A DNA stretch of 64,000 bases from Flavobacteriaceae bacterium (lineage in GTDB: Bacteria > Bacteroidota > Bacteroidia > Flavobacteriales > Flavobacteriaceae): positions 83,430 to 147,429 of the forward strand of contig JALRDO010000001.1 of assembly GCA_023262185.1 (NCBI GenBank), in the 5' to 3' direction. The number at the start of each line of letters is the position of its first letter. Positions within the stretch are counted from its first letter, which is position 1. The position numbers and the translations under genes are program-made. The notes under the pieces were generated by a model. The model had not been told where the DNA came from. It saw only the letters and a program-made list of their open reading frames with translations, and ran no database searches. Positions 56,129 to 64,000 of the stretch are shown here, piece by piece.

Positions 56129-56944
56129 ATGGAACGATTACCTAAATACGTATTGCCAGGAGTTCTAGGCTTTTTTGTCTTAATCATCCTGATATCTAAA
56201 TCTGCCATCACCATTGGATCTGGTCAAGCAGGAGTGTTGTACAGAACTTTTGGTGGTGGGGTAGTCACTGACGAAGGCCCCCTAGGTGAAGGTTTTCATA
56301 TCGTAGCACCTTGGAACCGCGTTTTTGTTTATGAGGTACGTCAACAAGAGCTTTTTGAGAAGATGAAGGTACTCTCATCGAATGGACTTGAAATTCAAAT
56401 CGATGCTTCTGCTTGGTTTCAGCCAAAGTACGAGACCTTAGGAAAGCTGCATCAAGAAAAGAGTGAACAATACGTCAATCGTATTTTGCTGCCGGCCATT
56501 CGATCAGCTGCGCGAAGCGTTGTTGGGCGTTATACGCCAGAACAGCTCTATTCTTCTAAGAGAGATGCCATTCAACAAGAAATATTCACTGAGACTAAAA
56601 TGATCGTCGATGACCAGTATATTCAATTGAATGAAATTCTGGTAAGAGATGTTACTCTTCCTCCAACCATTCGCGAGGCTATTGAGCGTAAACTAAAACA
56701 AGAACAGGCAGCATTAGAATACGAGTTCCGTCTCGTAACAGCAGAAAAAGAAGCGGAACGTCAGCGGATTGAAGCACAAGGTAAGGCGGACGCAAACCGT
56801 ATTCTAAGCGCATCATTAACAGATAAAATATTGCAAGACAAAGGGATAGACGCTACGCTAAAACTTTCTGAATCTACAAATAGTAAGGTTGTAGTAATAG
56901 GGTCAGGTGATAGTGGCTTACCTTTAATTCTAGGGAATAATTAA
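56129..56944 (+). CDS. Prohibitin-like SPFH/Band 7 membrane protein
   Basis: I chose the ATG at 56129 (271 residues); an upstream extension of the frame overlaps fabG and does not match the family. One N-terminal transmembrane helix (about residues 8-25) is followed by the SPFH domain (AGVLYRTFGGGVV, GEGFHIVAPW). A coiled coil follows (about 185-235, rich in Glu, Arg, Ala and Gln). Such proteins form membrane scaffolds and often regulate the FtsH protease. Confidence 0.9.
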   Translation: MERLPKYVLPGVLGFFVLIILISKSAITIGSGQAGVLYRTFGGGVVTDEGPLGEGFHIVAPWNRVFVYEVRQQELFEKMKVLSSNGLEIQIDASAWFQPKYETLGKLHQEKSEQYVNRILLPAIRSAARSVVGRYTPEQLYSSKRDAIQQEIFTETKMIVDDQYIQLNEILVRDVTLPPTIREAIERKLKQEQAALEYEFRLVTAEKEAERQRIEAQGKADANRILSASLTDKILQDKGIDATLKLSESTNSKVVVIGSGDSGLPLILGNN

Positions 56945-56948
56945 AATT

Positions 56949-56977
56949 TTGTAAGTCAAAATAGAAGTTTACTTTTG
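56949..56977 (+). promoter_or_regulatory. Promoter of the histidine operon
   Basis: TTG at 56949-56951 and the exact -7 element TACTTTTG at 56970-56977 are 18 bases apart. The leader-peptide ATG begins 5 bases after the last G, so the operon mRNA should start at or near that ATG. Confidence 0.65.
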
Positions 56978-56981
56978 TCTT

Positions 56982-57035
56982 ATGTTTTTGAATCATACAC
57001 ACCACCATATTTTTTGCTCCGCTCAGACGAGTTAA
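56982..57035 (+). CDS. hisL: Histidine operon leader peptide
   Basis: The frame encodes the 17-residue peptide MFLNHTHHHIFCSAQTS. Four of the first nine residues are His (codons CAT, CAC, CAC, CAT at residues 5 and 7-9). It lies between the his promoter and a terminator hairpin in front of hisG, the arrangement of a translation-coupled attenuator. A ribosome short of charged His-tRNA would stall at 56994-57008. The peptide itself is not expected to have a function. The start codon sits right at the predicted 5' end of the mRNA, without a Shine-Dalgarno sequence. Confidence 0.9.
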   Translation: MFLNHTHHHIFCSAQTS

Positions 57036-57072
57036 TGGTGTTGTCTATTATATTCACTAAAGGCCCGTTTGA
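57003..57072 (+). promoter_or_regulatory. Alternative RNA pairings of the his attenuator
   Basis: Two mutually informative pairings are visible. CACCAT (57003-57008, within the His codons) can pair with ATGGTG (57035-57040) as a pause hairpin. TCAGACG (57023-57029, inside hisL) can pair with CGTTTGA (57066-57072, one G-U pair), which includes the end of the terminator 5' arm, as an antiterminator. A ribosome stalled on the His codons leaves 57023-57029 free; one at the hisL stop covers it and the terminator forms. Confidence 0.55.
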
Positions 57073-57098
57073 AGCATTCATTCGGGCCTTAATTTTTT
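57060..57098 (+). terminator. Attenuator terminator hairpin before hisG
   Basis: AAGGCCCG (57060-57067) pairs with CGGGCCTT (57083-57090). The stem continues inside with TGAA/TTCA (57070-57073 and 57077-57080) around a GCA loop. AATTTTTT follows at 57091-57098. The hairpin ends four bases before the hisG ATG. Confidence 0.9.
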
Positions 57099-57102
57099 GC
57101 AT

Positions 57103-57960
57103 ATGAGTGAGAGATTAAAAATCGCAATTCAGAAATCAGGGAGACTTAATGAAGACTCTCTTGCCTTACTAAAAGAGGCTGGTATCGCTTTGTTTAACGG
57201 TAAAGACCAGCTAAGGGTAGAATCGCACACCTATCCCATAGAGGTTTATTATCTCAGAAATGGGGATATTCCTAATTATCTTAAAGATGGAGTAGTAGAC
57301 CTGGCGATCATCGGAGAGAATCTTTTGGTTGAGAAAGGAGATCAAATTCCGGTCATTGAACGTCTTGGATTTTCAAAGTGTCGTGTATCCATCGCAGTGC
57401 CTAAAGGAAGCAATTACAATTCAGTAAAAGAATTAAACGGTAAGCGCATTGCCACTTCTTATCCTAATACGGTCACAGATTTTTTATCAAAAAACGGAAT
57501 TGAAGCAGATATTCACGTAATAAATGGATCCGTTGAGATCGCTCCAAATATAGGTTTGTCAGATGCTATCTGCGATATCGTAAGTAGTGGAAGTACGCTT
57601 TTTAAAAACAACTTAAAAGAGGTCGAAGTATTATTAAAAAGCCAAGCGGTACTCGCACTATCTCCACTTTGTAAAGCAGAGGATCCGCGTATAGTAGATC
57701 TTCTTTTTAGACTTAGAGGTGTCTTACGCGCAAGAGGGCATAAGTATGTACTCATGAACGTTCCAAAGGCTAATCTAGACGCGGTCGTACAACTCCTTCC
57801 TGGAATGCGTAGTCCAAGTGTGCTCCCTTTGGCAGATAAAGATTGGGTATCAGTTCATACGGTGATTGAAGAGAAGACTTTTTGGCAAGTCATTGAAAAG
57901 CTGAAAGAAAATGGTGCTGAAGGGATTTTGGTGAGTAGCATTGAAAAAATGTTCTTGTGA
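57103..57960 (+). CDS. hisG: ATP phosphoribosyltransferase, long form
   Basis: The 285-residue protein is the long HisG, with a C-terminal ACT-like regulatory domain that gives feedback inhibition by histidine. I chose the ATG at 57103 over a TTG in the terminator T-tract. IAIQKSGRLNEDSLALLKEA starts the catalytic part, IVSSGSTLFKNNLKE resembles the PRPP loop, and MRSPSVLPLADKDWVSVHTV belongs to the C-terminal domain. It catalyses the first step of histidine synthesis. It is therefore controlled both by attenuation and probably by end-product inhibition. The next gene overlaps its stop. Confidence 0.96.
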   Translation: MSERLKIAIQKSGRLNEDSLALLKEAGIALFNGKDQLRVESHTYPIEVYYLRNGDIPNYLKDGVVDLAIIGENLLVEKGDQIPVIERLGFSKCRVSIAVPKGSNYNSVKELNGKRIATSYPNTVTDFLSKNGIEADIHVINGSVEIAPNIGLSDAICDIVSSGSTLFKNNLKEVEVLLKSQAVLALSPLCKAEDPRIVDLLFRLRGVLRARGHKYVLMNVPKANLDAVVQLLPGMRSPSVLPLADKDWVSVHTVIEEKTFWQVIEKLKENGAEGILVSSIEKMFL

Positions 57961-60299
57961 TGAAGTGTTTTGTTAATCCAGAACCGAAAAGTTGGGATGC
58001 CTTGATCGAGCGCCCTACAAAAGATTACAGCGAACTCAATACGCTTGTAGAGGGTGTTTTTCATGAGGTTGAGAAACGAGGAGATAAGGCACTCATTGAA
58101 TTCGCTCGCACATACGATAAGGCTGAACTAGATACATTGCGAGTTAGCAATTCAGAAATCGATAATGCTGCTGAAAAATTCTCAGAAGACCTTAAAGAAG
58201 CCATTAAGACTGCGGCTAAGAACATAAGACTCTTTCATGAGGCTCAGCGCACTCCAGAGGTTTACATAGAAACGCAGCAAGGCGTTTCGTGTTGGCAAAA
58301 AAAGACGCCTATTGAGAAAGTAGGTATTTATATTCCTGGAGGTACAGCACCTTTGTTTTCTACGGTGTTAATGCTCGCTATTCCTGCAACTATTGCAGGC
58401 TGTAAAGAAATTGTACTCTGCACTCCGCAACAGGCTGATAGGCCTATTGCACCTGAAATTTTATATGCAGCAAAGTTGTGCGGAGTTTCATCAGTTCACC
58501 CTTTAGGGGGTGTACAGGCCATAGCTGCACTAGCAATTGGTACAGAATCAGTTTCTAAGGTCTACAAGATTTTTGGTCCAGGTAATCAATATGTCACTGC
58601 CGCGAAGCAGTATGCGGCTCAAAAATGGGTAGCTATTGATATGCCTGCCGGCCCTAGTGAGTTACTGGTATATGGCGATGAGACTTCAATACCTTCTTTT
58701 ATAGCTGCTGACTTGTTAAGTCAAGCAGAACACGGATCTGACAGTCAGGTCGTATTGGTTGCAACCGATGCGTCGCTTCCTGAGAAGGTAAATAAGGAGC
58801 TAGATGTACAGCTCGAATCGCTTAGTCGTAAAGGGTTTGCTAAGGATGCCTTAGAGAATAGTATAACAGTTGTTTTTAATGATACCAAGACTGCTGCTGA
58901 CTTTATCAATTACTACGCCCCAGAGCATTATATCATTGCCAGTGAGCACCCTGAGATCATGCTTGACAGCGTTAAGAATGCCGGATCTGTTTTTGTTGGA
59001 AGTTTCACTCCTGAAAGTGCAGGAGACTATGCCTCTGGAACCAACCACACACTGCCGACCAATGGATTTGCTAGACAATATAGTGGGGTAAACTTAGACA
59101 GTTATTTAAAAGCGATAACCTTTCAACGCATTAGTCCTTTGGGAATTACAACTCTTGGGCCAGCAATTGAGGAAATGGCCCGAGCAGAGTCTTTAACCGC
59201 TCATGAAAGGGCTGTCACCAAGCGTCTTGAGTTCCTTAAAGGAAATATTATTCAAGAACCGAAGTTTAACTTTCAAGAACGAATTCAGCTTCATTTAAGA
59301 ACCGCAGAAGTATACAGTTCTGCCAGAGATGAATTTAAAGACAACAACAAAGACTACACCTGGTTAGATGCGAACGAGAATCCATTTAACACGGGTTATA
59401 ATCGTTACCCTGATCCGCAGCAAACACTTTTGAAAGAGAAATTATCTGAGTTATGGGAAGTTGACCGTGATCAACTTTTTATTGGCAACGGAAGTGATGA
59501 AGTGCTCGAGTTGTTATTTCAGTTGCTTACGAAGCCATCGAAAAGCAATGTGGTTGCCATTGACCCCTCTTATGGGATGTATCAAGTCTTAGCCGAAAAA
59601 TACGACATTCATTACCGTCGGGTTGGTTTAAATGAGCGATTTGATCTCAATGCGAATGAACTTTTGAGCAGGGTAGATCCTATGACGGCTATGGTGTTTC
59701 TTTGTTCACCAAATAATCCATCAGGGAATCACTTAAATCTAGAGCAAATCATTCAAGTCATAGAGCGGGCGAATACCCTAGTAGTAGTGGATGAGGCCTA
59801 TATAGACTTCAGTGAGCGTCCTTCACTTGTTCATCTCTTAGGGAGGTATTCAAATCTAATTGTAGTTCGGACGCTTTCTAAGGCATATGGCTTAGCTGGT
59901 TTACGACTGGGCGTTGCCGTATCACCCTCAGAGTTAGTTAATTGGATGAACCGAATTAAACCTCCTTACAATGTAAACGCATTGAGTCAGAATGTTGCCT
60001 TAGAGCGTCTTCAAGCATCAAAAGACATCGTTGGTGAAATTGAATTGCTTAAAAAACAAAGAGAGGTATTAAATAAGGCACTTGAACAATGCCTATGGGT
60101 CTCTAAGGTATTTCCTTCAGATTCTAATTTTATTTTGGTGCGGGTAGATGACGCTAAATCCAGATACGATGCGCTGGTAGAAAAAGGTTTTGTTGTTCGC
60201 AATAGAAGCTCTCAATTCAATTGCGAGAATACCCTTAGAATATCAGTGGGAACGGTTCAAGATAACAAAAAATTAATCTCATATCTAACAGATAAGTAA
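57960..60299 (+). CDS. hisDC: Fused histidinol dehydrogenase / histidinol-phosphate aminotransferase
   Basis: One uninterrupted frame encodes 779 residues; a GTG three bases earlier is an alternative start. Residues 1 to about 428 are HisD: YIPGGTAPLFSTVLM, FGPGNQYVTAAKQ, Zn ligands in SQAEHGSDSQ, then SAGDYASGTNHTLPT and LTAHERAV. A short linker (about 429-437) leads to HisC: SARDEFKDNN, LDANENPFNTGYNRYPDPQQ, VDEAYIDF and the PLP lysine K641 in TLSKAYGLAGLRLG. Both halves look complete and active. No ATG, GTG or TTG in frame near the junction could start a separate hisC. The fusion joins the last and a middle enzyme of histidine synthesis, which are not consecutive steps. Confidence 0.95.
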   Translation: MKCFVNPEPKSWDALIERPTKDYSELNTLVEGVFHEVEKRGDKALIEFARTYDKAELDTLRVSNSEIDNAAEKFSEDLKEAIKTAAKNIRLFHEAQRTPEVYIETQQGVSCWQKKTPIEKVGIYIPGGTAPLFSTVLMLAIPATIAGCKEIVLCTPQQADRPIAPEILYAAKLCGVSSVHPLGGVQAIAALAIGTESVSKVYKIFGPGNQYVTAAKQYAAQKWVAIDMPAGPSELLVYGDETSIPSFIAADLLSQAEHGSDSQVVLVATDASLPEKVNKELDVQLESLSRKGFAKDALENSITVVFNDTKTAADFINYYAPEHYIIASEHPEIMLDSVKNAGSVFVGSFTPESAGDYASGTNHTLPTNGFARQYSGVNLDSYLKAITFQRISPLGITTLGPAIEEMARAESLTAHERAVTKRLEFLKGNIIQEPKFNFQERIQLHLRTAEVYSSARDEFKDNNKDYTWLDANENPFNTGYNRYPDPQQTLLKEKLSELWEVDRDQLFIGNGSDEVLELLFQLLTKPSKSNVVAIDPSYGMYQVLAEKYDIHYRRVGLNERFDLNANELLSRVDPMTAMVFLCSPNNPSGNHLNLEQIIQVIERANTLVVVDEAYIDFSERPSLVHLLGRYSNLIVVRTLSKAYGLAGLRLGVAVSPSELVNWMNRIKPPYNVNALSQNVALERLQASKDIVGEIELLKKQREVLNKALEQCLWVSKVFPSDSNFILVRVDDAKSRYDALVEKGFVVRNRSSQFNCENTLRISVGTVQDNKKLISYLTDK

Positions 60300-60300
60300 T

Positions 60301-61431
60301 ATGAAAAAAATACTTTTTGTTGATCGTGATGGCACTTTAATTAAAGAGCCAAAAGACTATCAGGTAGATCATATCGACAAGCTTGAGTTTTTACAGGGAG
60401 TAGTCTCGAATTTGAATAAAATTCAACACCAGCTTGGGTACACCCTTGTTATGATCACGAATCAAGATGGGTTGGGTACCTCTAGTTTTCCTGAGGAAGC
60501 TTTTTGGCCTACACATAATGCAATGATGCGGATGTTCGAAAGTGAAGGAGTGCATTTTGAGAATGTATTTATCGATAGAAGCTTTGCTAAAAACCCCTCA
60601 GATACACGTAAACCATCGACAAAGTTGTTAGACGGATATTTAATGCAAGGTTTTGATCTAGAGAATAGTTTTGTGGTCGGTGACAGACTCACCGATGTAG
60701 AATTGGCCTACAACCTCGGAATTCGTGCACTAACTATTAACTTGAATACCCTGGGAGATCAAGAGGTCAAGACGAGTATGAAAAATTTAGAAGGTATCAT
60801 AGTGAAAAGGGTAGACGATTGGGGAGCCATTTATCTTGAGCTGGCCGGTCTGAGCCGTAAGGTTATCCACAAGCGTAATACGAACGAAACAAAAATTGAA
60901 ATCGCTTTAGATCTCGACAATAATGATCCGGCGCGTATTGACACAGGAATAGGGTTTTTTGATCACATGCTTGAACAATTGGCTAAACATGCTCAAATAG
61001 CATTAACCTTAAATTGTCAAGGTGATTTGCATATCGATGAACACCACACCGTAGAAGATACCGCGATCGCCTTAGGAGAGGCCTTTAAAAAGGCTTTAGG
61101 AAATAAGGCAGGAATTGAACGTTATGGGTACACCCTTCCGATGGATGATTGCCTGGCTCAAGTGGCACTAGACTTTGGTGGAAGGCCATGGCTGATGTGG
61201 GATGCCAAATTTCAGAGAGAAAAAATTGGAGAACTACCTACAGAAATGTTCTTTCACTTTTTCAAGTCATTTGCAGATGCCTCAGGGGCAAACCTGAATA
61301 TTAAGGCAAGTGGCATTAACGAACATCATAAAATAGAAGCCATTTTCAAGGCCTTTGCGAAAGCCATAAAGATGGCCATTCGTAAAGATGTGGCACATAT
61401 GCAGTTGCCGAGCACCAAGGGATTGTTATGA
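60301..61431 (+). CDS. hisB: Histidinol-phosphatase / imidazoleglycerol-phosphate dehydratase
   Basis: The 376-residue bifunctional protein has an N-terminal HAD phosphatase (Asp8 and Asp10 in VDRDGTLIKEP; NPSDTRKPS; VVGDRLTDVELA). The C-terminal part is the dehydratase, with manganese-binding His clusters (GFFDHMLEQLAKHAQI, DEHHTVEDTAIALGEAF, NEHHKIEAIFKAFAKA). It performs steps 7 and 9 of the pathway. It starts 1 base after hisDC and overlaps hisH by 4 bases. Confidence 0.96.
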   Translation: MKKILFVDRDGTLIKEPKDYQVDHIDKLEFLQGVVSNLNKIQHQLGYTLVMITNQDGLGTSSFPEEAFWPTHNAMMRMFESEGVHFENVFIDRSFAKNPSDTRKPSTKLLDGYLMQGFDLENSFVVGDRLTDVELAYNLGIRALTINLNTLGDQEVKTSMKNLEGIIVKRVDDWGAIYLELAGLSRKVIHKRNTNETKIEIALDLDNNDPARIDTGIGFFDHMLEQLAKHAQIALTLNCQGDLHIDEHHTVEDTAIALGEAFKKALGNKAGIERYGYTLPMDDCLAQVALDFGGRPWLMWDAKFQREKIGELPTEMFFHFFKSFADASGANLNIKASGINEHHKIEAIFKAFAKAIKMAIRKDVAHMQLPSTKGLL

Positions 61432-62015
61432 AAAATGAAGTTGTCATAGTAGACTACGGGGTAGGAAACGTGCAGAGCATTCGTTTTGCCTTGAATCGAT
61501 TGGGTTGGGAAGGGGTTTTAACCTCAGAAGTCACTACCATTGAAAATGCCAAACACGTCATATTTCCAGGTGTTGGACACGCTGAAGTCGCGGCAAAGCA
61601 ACTCAGAGCATCGGGTCTAGATCAGGTGTTAAAACAATTGACTCAGCCTGTATTAGGAATCTGTTTAGGAATGCAACTGATGTGCACATCTTCAGAAGAA
61701 GGAGATACCAAGGGTCTAGGATTATTCGATCTAGAGATCAAACGATTCGACAGTGGATTAAAAGTGCCTTGTGTAGGGTGGAATAAACTTGAGGACCTTA
61801 AATCACCTTTGTTTGCCGGACTAGAGGCTCAGAATCATGTCTACTTTGTCCACAGTTATTACGCTCCTCTATCAGCGCAAACGATTGCCGTGGCAAACTA
61901 TGGACAGTCGTATAGTGCTGCCTTGCAAAATGATAATTTTTTTGCCGTACAATTCCATCCTGAACGAAGCGGAGAGGTCGGAGAGCGAATTTTGAAGAAT
62001 TTTTTAAACTTATGA
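61428..62015 (+). CDS. hisH: Imidazole glycerol phosphate synthase, glutaminase subunit
   Basis: The 195-residue class I glutamine amidotransferase has the nucleophile Cys79 in GICLGMQLM and the catalytic His177 and Glu179 in VQFHPERSGE. It delivers ammonia to HisF. It overlaps hisB and hisA by 4 bases on each side, so translation of the three is coupled. Confidence 0.96.
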   Translation: MKNEVVIVDYGVGNVQSIRFALNRLGWEGVLTSEVTTIENAKHVIFPGVGHAEVAAKQLRASGLDQVLKQLTQPVLGICLGMQLMCTSSEEGDTKGLGLFDLEIKRFDSGLKVPCVGWNKLEDLKSPLFAGLEAQNHVYFVHSYYAPLSAQTIAVANYGQSYSAALQNDNFFAVQFHPERSGEVGERILKNFLNL

Positions 62016-62740
62016 AGACTGTAATTATACCGGCGATTGATTTGATTGAGGGTAAATGCGTGCGATTGACTAAGGGCGATTACAGCTCTGCAAAAGTATA
62101 CGACAACAATCCAGTTGATATGGCTATGCGTTTTGAAGACCTTGGTGTAACGCACTTACACGTTGTGGATCTAGATGGAGCAAGAGAAAAGCATATAGTG
62201 AACTATAAGATTTTGGAGCAACTCGCGTCAAAAACCAGCTTACAAATAGACTTTGGAGGTGGAGTTCAAAGTAGTGAAGACCTAAAAATTGCATTTGAAA
62301 GCGGTGCTCATCAAGTAACAGGAGGTAGTATTGCTGTTAAAAACCCAGGATTATTCGAACAATGGATTCGCGAATATTCTTCAAAGCGCATCATTTTGGG
62401 AGCCGACTCGCATCATGAGAAAATTGCCGTTTCAGGTTGGCAAGAGGCTTCAGAGTTGAGTGTTGAGCCCTTTATTCGCGATTACATTGAGAAAGGAATC
62501 CAAACAGTAATCGCTACCGATATTGCGAAGGATGGAATGTTACAGGGCCCTTCAATTTCACTGTATAAATCACTACTCCAAGCTATTGAGCAACCTTGGA
62601 ATCTCATTGCGAGTGGGGGCGTTCGATCAATGCAGGATATTGAAGCGTTGAATCAAATAGGCTGCTATGGAGTCATTGTAGGTAAGGCGATATATGAAGA
62701 AACCTTGAAGTTAGAAGAAATAAAAAATTATAACGCTTAG
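62012..62740 (+). CDS. hisA: ProFAR isomerase (HisA)
   Basis: The 242-residue TIM barrel protein has the general-base Asp in [18 protein letters not shown], phosphate-binding loops [11 protein letters not shown] and [11 protein letters not shown], and the second catalytic Asp in [14 protein letters not shown]. It performs the Amadori isomerisation of ProFAR to PRFAR. hisF follows 1 base later. Confidence 0.96.
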   Translation: MKTVIIPAIDLIEGKCVRLTKGDYSSAKVYDNNPVDMAMRFEDLGVTHLHVVDLDGAREKHIVNYKILEQLASKTSLQIDFGGGVQSSEDLKIAFESGAHQVTGGSIAVKNPGLFEQWIREYSSKRIILGADSHHEKIAVSGWQEASELSVEPFIRDYIEKGIQTVIATDIAKDGMLQGPSISLYKSLLQAIEQPWNLIASGGVRSMQDIEALNQIGCYGVIVGKAIYEETLKLEEIKNYNA

Positions 62741-62741
62741 A

Positions 62742-63497
62742 ATGATAGCTAAACGTATAATACCCTGTTTAGATATACTAGCTGGTAGAACAGTGAAAGG
62801 CGTTAATTTTGTCGAACTGAAAGACGCGGGAGATCCTGTGGTTTTAGCTTCAATGTATAGTGAGAAAGGAGCGGATGAACTCGTATTCTTAGATATTTCG
62901 GCGACCGAAGAACAAAGAGATGCTTTTGAACCACTAGTTTATGAGGTAGCCAAGACACTTTCTATTCCTTTTACCGTTGGGGGCGGCATTAAATCCGTTG
63001 AAAAGGTCGGACGGCTATTACACCAAGGAGTTGATAAAGTTTCCATTAACTCTTCTGCTGTTATGAACCCAGATTTAGTAAGTCAAATCTCTAAGGTTTA
63101 TGGTTCGCAATGCCTTGTGGTAGCCATTGACGCAAGATTTGAACAAGAAGATTGGTGGGTGTATACTACAGGAGGAAAAAAGAAAACCAGGCTTAAACTA
63201 TTGTCTTGGGCTAAAGAATGTGAAGAACGAGGCGCAGGAGAGATCTTGTTTACTTCAATGGATCACGACGGTACTAAAGCAGGATTCGCCAACATTATTC
63301 TTGATGAGCTATCACAAAGCCTAAACATTCCGATTATTGCCTCTGGAGGAGCTGGGACTATACAAGATTTTATAGATGTATTTTCACAAGGAAAAGCGGA
63401 TGCCGCACTGGCGGCAAGTGTCTTCCATTTTGAAGAAATAGAGATTAAACAATTAAAAGAAGAATTGGCTTCTGCCCATATACCCGTTCGCCTATGA
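62742..63497 (+). CDS. hisF: Imidazole glycerol phosphate synthase, cyclase subunit
   Basis: The 251-residue TIM barrel protein has catalytic Asp11 in [18 protein letters not shown] and the second Asp, near residue 130, in VVAIDARFE. The phosphate loops are VGGGIKSVE and [11 protein letters not shown]. It forms imidazole glycerol phosphate and AICAR with ammonia from HisH. It overlaps hisIE by 4 bases. Confidence 0.96.
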   Translation: MIAKRIIPCLDILAGRTVKGVNFVELKDAGDPVVLASMYSEKGADELVFLDISATEEQRDAFEPLVYEVAKTLSIPFTVGGGIKSVEKVGRLLHQGVDKVSINSSAVMNPDLVSQISKVYGSQCLVVAIDARFEQEDWWVYTTGGKKKTRLKLLSWAKECEERGAGEILFTSMDHDGTKAGFANIILDELSQSLNIPIIASGGAGTIQDFIDVFSQGKADAALAASVFHFEEIEIKQLKEELASAHIPVRL

Positions 63498-64000
63498 AAA
63501 CGCCTGATTTTACTAAAAATGCTTTGATTCCTGCTATAATTCAAGATGCAGCAACACGTACTATCTTAATGCAGGGATATATGAACGAAGAGGCTTTTCA
63601 AAAAACACTTGAATCGAACAAGGTGTGGTTTTACTCTCGTTCTAAACAACGCCTTTGGATGAAGGGTGAGACGAGCGAGAATACCCTTGATTATGTGTCA
63701 CACGAAATCGACTGTGATGCGGATAGTATCTTGATCCAAGCACATCCCAATGGGCCGGTATGTCACACAGGGAATGCTACTTGCTTTAAGGATGAGAATT
63801 TAACTGGGCTTCAATTTTTGAGTACTCTTACACGCGTTATTCAACAACGCCGTCAAAACCCTGACGCGAAAAGTTATGTCAGCTCGCTCTTTGCTATGGG
63901 CACGAATAAAATTGCTCAAAAAGTCGGAGAGGAGGCTGTAGAAGTAATTATTGAGGCGAAAGATGCTAACGACGAGTTGTTCTTAAACGAATCTGCTGAT
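63494..64000 (+). CDS. hisIE: Phosphoribosyl-AMP cyclohydrolase / phosphoribosyl-ATP pyrophosphatase (partial)
   Basis: The frame starts with ATG overlapping the hisF stop and runs open to the window edge, giving 169 residues. The HisI domain includes [14 protein letters not shown], then metal-binding residues in [12 protein letters not shown] and [11 protein letters not shown]. The HisE domain begins near residue 110, with [15 protein letters not shown] and [19 protein letters not shown]. The two domains catalyse steps 2 and 3. Only the last few tens of residues should be missing. Confidence 0.95.
   Translation, partial: MKTPDFTKNALIPAIIQDAATRTILMQGYMNEEAFQKTLESNKVWFYSRSKQRLWMKGETSENTLDYVSHEIDCDADSILIQAHPNGPVCHTGNATCFKDENLTGLQFLSTLTRVIQQRRQNPDAKSYVSSLFAMGTNKIAQKVGEEAVEVIIEAKDANDELFLNESAD

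Noticed and set aside
59215..59335. HisD-HisC fusion as a sequencing error
   Set aside because: No in-frame start codon exists near the junction for a separate HisC, and the linker reads as a natural continuation of both domains.
1..64000. tRNA genes, CRISPR arrays, insertion sequences, prophage, restriction or defence systems
   Set aside because: No cloverleaf-like intergenic sequence, no spaced repeats, and no transposase, integrase or defence-type proteins were found; the few intergenic gaps are short.

Overview
The window is chromosomal core DNA from a member of the Bacteroidota, most likely order Flavobacteriales. Four things point there. There is an LpxC-FabZ fusion gene. Promoter-like TAnnTTTG (-7) elements recur upstream of genes. 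Purine-rich Shine-Dalgarno sequences are almost absent before start codons. The repertoire is flavobacterial: outer-membrane beta-barrel protein with carboxypeptidase-regulatory domain, CAL67264-type small membrane protein, DUF6787-type and DUF4258-like proteins. Genes are tightly packed. No tRNA, rRNA, CRISPR array, insertion sequence, prophage or integrase was seen, and no gene-free stretch exceeds about 160 bases.

Layout. 1-2.2 kb: end of a menE-like ligase and an acyl-CoA carboxylase beta subunit. 2.2-11.1 kb: a small membrane protein, ettA, a coiled-coil membrane-anchored protein, fumC, a second small membrane protein, an outer-membrane barrel protein with a secreted basic protein, and prfB with its programmed +1 frameshift. 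11.1-15.6 kb: secreted metalloprotease and oligopeptidase B. 15.6-19.2 kb: a cysteine-synthase-like PLP enzyme, an AONS/CFAT-type PLP acyltransferase and a GNAT-like protein; together these look like part of a sulfonolipid (capnine-type) or sphingolipid pathway. 19.2-24.4 kb: YfhO-like membrane protein, glycosyltransferase and flippase. 24.3-30.8 kb: uvrA-nth repair operon, bcp peroxiredoxin, a conserved protein of unknown function and an MBL hydrolase. 30.8-37.1 kb: a LolD-like ATPase operon, msrA, and an acyl-CoA reductase-serC operon divergent from a dicluster ferredoxin. 37.5-43.5 kb: ychF, parE, parC and a lipoprotein. 43.5-50.6 kb: M14 peptidase, Lrp/AsnC regulator, aroB, proline dehydrogenase, alanine dehydrogenase, tsaE and an HD hydrolase. 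50.6-57 kb: lpxD-lpxC/fabZ-lpxA-efp, then sucD, fabG and an SPFH protein. 57-64 kb: the complete histidine operon, running off the right edge in hisIE.

The most notable element is upstream of hisG. A 17-codon leader peptide with four His codons starts a few bases after a -7 promoter element. It is followed by a terminator hairpin ending next to hisG, and a sequence inside the leader can pair with the terminator's 5' arm. This is a full transcription attenuator on a nearly leaderless mRNA. The operon it controls also carries an unusual HisD-HisC fusion protein. Other points of interest are the candidate sulfonolipid locus, a perfect palindrome made of two back-to-back -7 elements, a repeated operator-like motif in front of the Lrp-family gene, an endonuclease III without Fe-S ligands, and a dihydroorotase-like protein lacking the usual metal ligands.

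All calls rest on reading motifs and context by eye. No database search was run.
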